From Bacteroidales bacterium (GTDB lineage: Bacteria > Bacteroidota > Bacteroidia > Bacteroidales > VadinHA17): 15,949 bases of DNA. Of the stretch, positions 15,005 through 15,949 are shown one piece after another (position 1 is the first letter of the stretch; every line of letters starts with the position of its first letter). The stretch covers positions 1-15,949 of the forward strand of contig JALOMK010000010.1 in the NCBI GenBank assembly GCA_025455505.1, written 5' to 3'. Made by a program: the position numbers and the translations under genes. A model generated the notes under the pieces. It was not told the origin of the DNA, did not search any database, and saw nothing but the letters and a program-made list of their open reading frames with translations.

Positions 15005-15949
15005 GCCCTGCAAGTTTAAAAATCTCATGCGCTATCCGCTGATCGGCATCCCGGTCGGCCATTGCCCTGATATTCGCAGAAAGCTCGTCCCTGCGCGGCC
15101 TGTCCGAGACAAGCTTAAGAGCCTCGTCAAAAAGCCTTCCCCCGGCTTCGGCATCGGGTATAAGTATGGCTGCCTTCCTCGATTCGAGAGCCTGAGCGTT
15201 CCTTGTCTGGTGGTCTTCCGCCACATTGGGTGACGGAATGAGGATCACCGGCTTTCCTACCAGGCAGAGTTCGGATATTGTGCCTGCCCCTGCTCTTGAT
15301 ATTATTATATCGGCAACGGCGTAGGCATAATCCATCCTGTTGATGAAACCATGAACCGAAATATTGTCATTTACAACCTTAGCAGCTTTTGCCTGAACGC
15401 TTTCATGGTAATGCTTCCCTGTCTGCCAGAGCCACTGGCAGTCGGAGGCCGCCATCCTGTCAAGATTTGCGGCCAGGGAATTGTTTATTGTTCCTGCTCC
15501 CAGCGAGCCCCCGAGGACGAGGATTACAGGGAACTTGCTTCTGAGCCTGAAGTACGTGAAGGCTTCCTCCCTGTATGCATCGGAATCTTCAAAGTCCTGC
15601 CGTACGGGGTTGCCGGTCTTCAGTATCTTGCCTGCAGGAAAGTATCTTTCCATGCCGTCGTATGCAACGCAAATCACTGACGCCTTCCTTGCAAGAAGCT
15701 TGTTCGTGATCCCCGCATAGCTGTTCTGTTCCTGTATCAGTGTCGGTATGCCCATCCATCCCGCAACGCGAAGCACCGGGCCGCTTGCATAGCCGCCGAC
15801 ACCCACTACAACATCGGGCTTGAATTCCCTGATTACCCTGCGTGCCTTTATGAGACTCCTGGCAAGTTTCACGATTACGCCAACATTTTTAAAGGTAATG
15901 CTCCTGCTAAGTCCGGCAACGGGAAGACCCACTATCCTGTATCCCGCTG
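14997..15949 (-). CDS. murG: UDP-GlcNAc transferase MurG (N-terminus outside window)
   Basis: Peripheral membrane glycosyltransferase (GT28) making lipid II from lipid I and UDP-GlcNAc. The last 316 residues are visible, and the frame is open to the window edge. The visible part begins AGYRIVGLPVAGLSRS, so the GTG at 15932 is an internal valine and not a start. The missing N-terminus, with the GGTGGH-type loop, should be several dozen residues. Visible motifs include VVGVGGYASGPVL, PTLIQEQNSYAGITNKLL, VILVLGGSLGAGTIN, LWQTGKHYHE and the UDP-GlcNAc-binding ISRAGAGTISELCLVGKPVI followed by AEDHQTRNA. It is the most upstream dcw gene in the window, and its stop overlaps the murC start. Confidence 0.96.
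   Translation of the reverse strand, partial: AGYRIVGLPVAGLSRSITFKNVGVIVKLARSLIKARRVIREFKPDVVVGVGGYASGPVLRVAGWMGIPTLIQEQNSYAGITNKLLARKASVICVAYDGMERYFPAGKILKTGNPVRQDFEDSDAYREEAFTYFRLRSKFPVILVLGGSLGAGTINNSLAANLDRMAASDCQWLWQTGKHYHESVQAKAAKVVNDNISVHGFINRMDYAYAVADIIISRAGAGTISELCLVGKPVILIPSPNVAEDHQTRNAQALESRKAAILIPDAEAGGRLFDEALKLVSDRPRRDELSANIRAMADRDADQRIAHEIFKLAGHD

Noticed and set aside
15005..15028. ATG at 15028 as the murC start.
   Set aside because: It would add eight residues not expected before the FVGIGG motif and lengthen the overlap with murG from 8 to 32 bp. The ATG at 15004 fits the family better.
15930..15932. GTG as the murG start codon.
   Set aside because: The frame continues upstream as AGYRIV, which matches the conserved MurG sequence before GLPVAGL, so the codon is an internal valine.

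Overview
The window comes from a Bacteroidota chromosome, most likely order Bacteroidales. The placement rests on several sequence features. The murG-murC-ftsQ-ftsA-ftsZ cluster has no ddl between murC and ftsQ. FtsZ has a long linker followed by a PAYVRR motif and an acidic tail ending in LNDNVD. A PF14121-type putative porin is present, as are 8-TM FtsX/MacB-type permeases. Starts have A-rich upstream stretches instead of Shine-Dalgarno sites, and there is a Bacteroidota-style TAnnTTTG promoter element. I saw no rRNA, tRNA, CRISPR array, insertion sequence or phage gene. The content is mainly core and signalling chromosome, not an accessory island.

Layout. (1) 1-446 (+): 3' end of a LolE/FtsX-type ABC permease. 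(2) 443-3159 (-): a two-component pair, an NtrC-family sigma-54 response regulator followed by an NtrY-like histidine kinase, overlapping by 4 bp (ATGA). (3) 3160-3432: a 273-bp divergent intergenic region with two tandem inverted repeats (GTAAAA-N3-TTTTAC and GTAAAT-N3-ATTTAC, centres 23 bp apart). Downstream of them is a partial -24/-12 element, an arrangement resembling an enhancer-activated sigma-54 promoter. (4) 3433-6488 (+): a full-length 788-aa MacB/FtsX-type permease and a CoA-pyrophosphatase-type NUDIX hydrolase. (5) 6463-9870 (-): an MltF-like lytic transglycosylase lipoprotein and a putative outer-membrane porin. (6) 9897-15949 (-): the division and cell-wall (dcw) cluster, transcribed murG (partial), murC, ftsQ, ftsA, ftsZ.

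How the parts fit. The dcw genes make lipid II (MurC, MurG) and build the Z-ring and divisome (FtsQ, FtsA, FtsZ). With no visible terminator after ftsZ, transcription could run into the porin gene and then mltF, placing an outer-membrane protein and a murein-cleaving enzyme directly behind the division genes. On the other side, the regulator/kinase pair probably controls the divergent permease gene, and perhaps itself, through the intergenic dyads.

Most notable observations: the tandem dyads with the candidate sigma-54 promoter; a G9 tract in the porin coding sequence that could give phase variation; a candidate mltF promoter that overlaps the porin 3' end and contains an A7 run, followed by a leader hairpin; and several tight or overlapping gene junctions. 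I found no clear novel multi-gene system. The regulator plus permease module with its putative enhancer sites is the best candidate for something undescribed.
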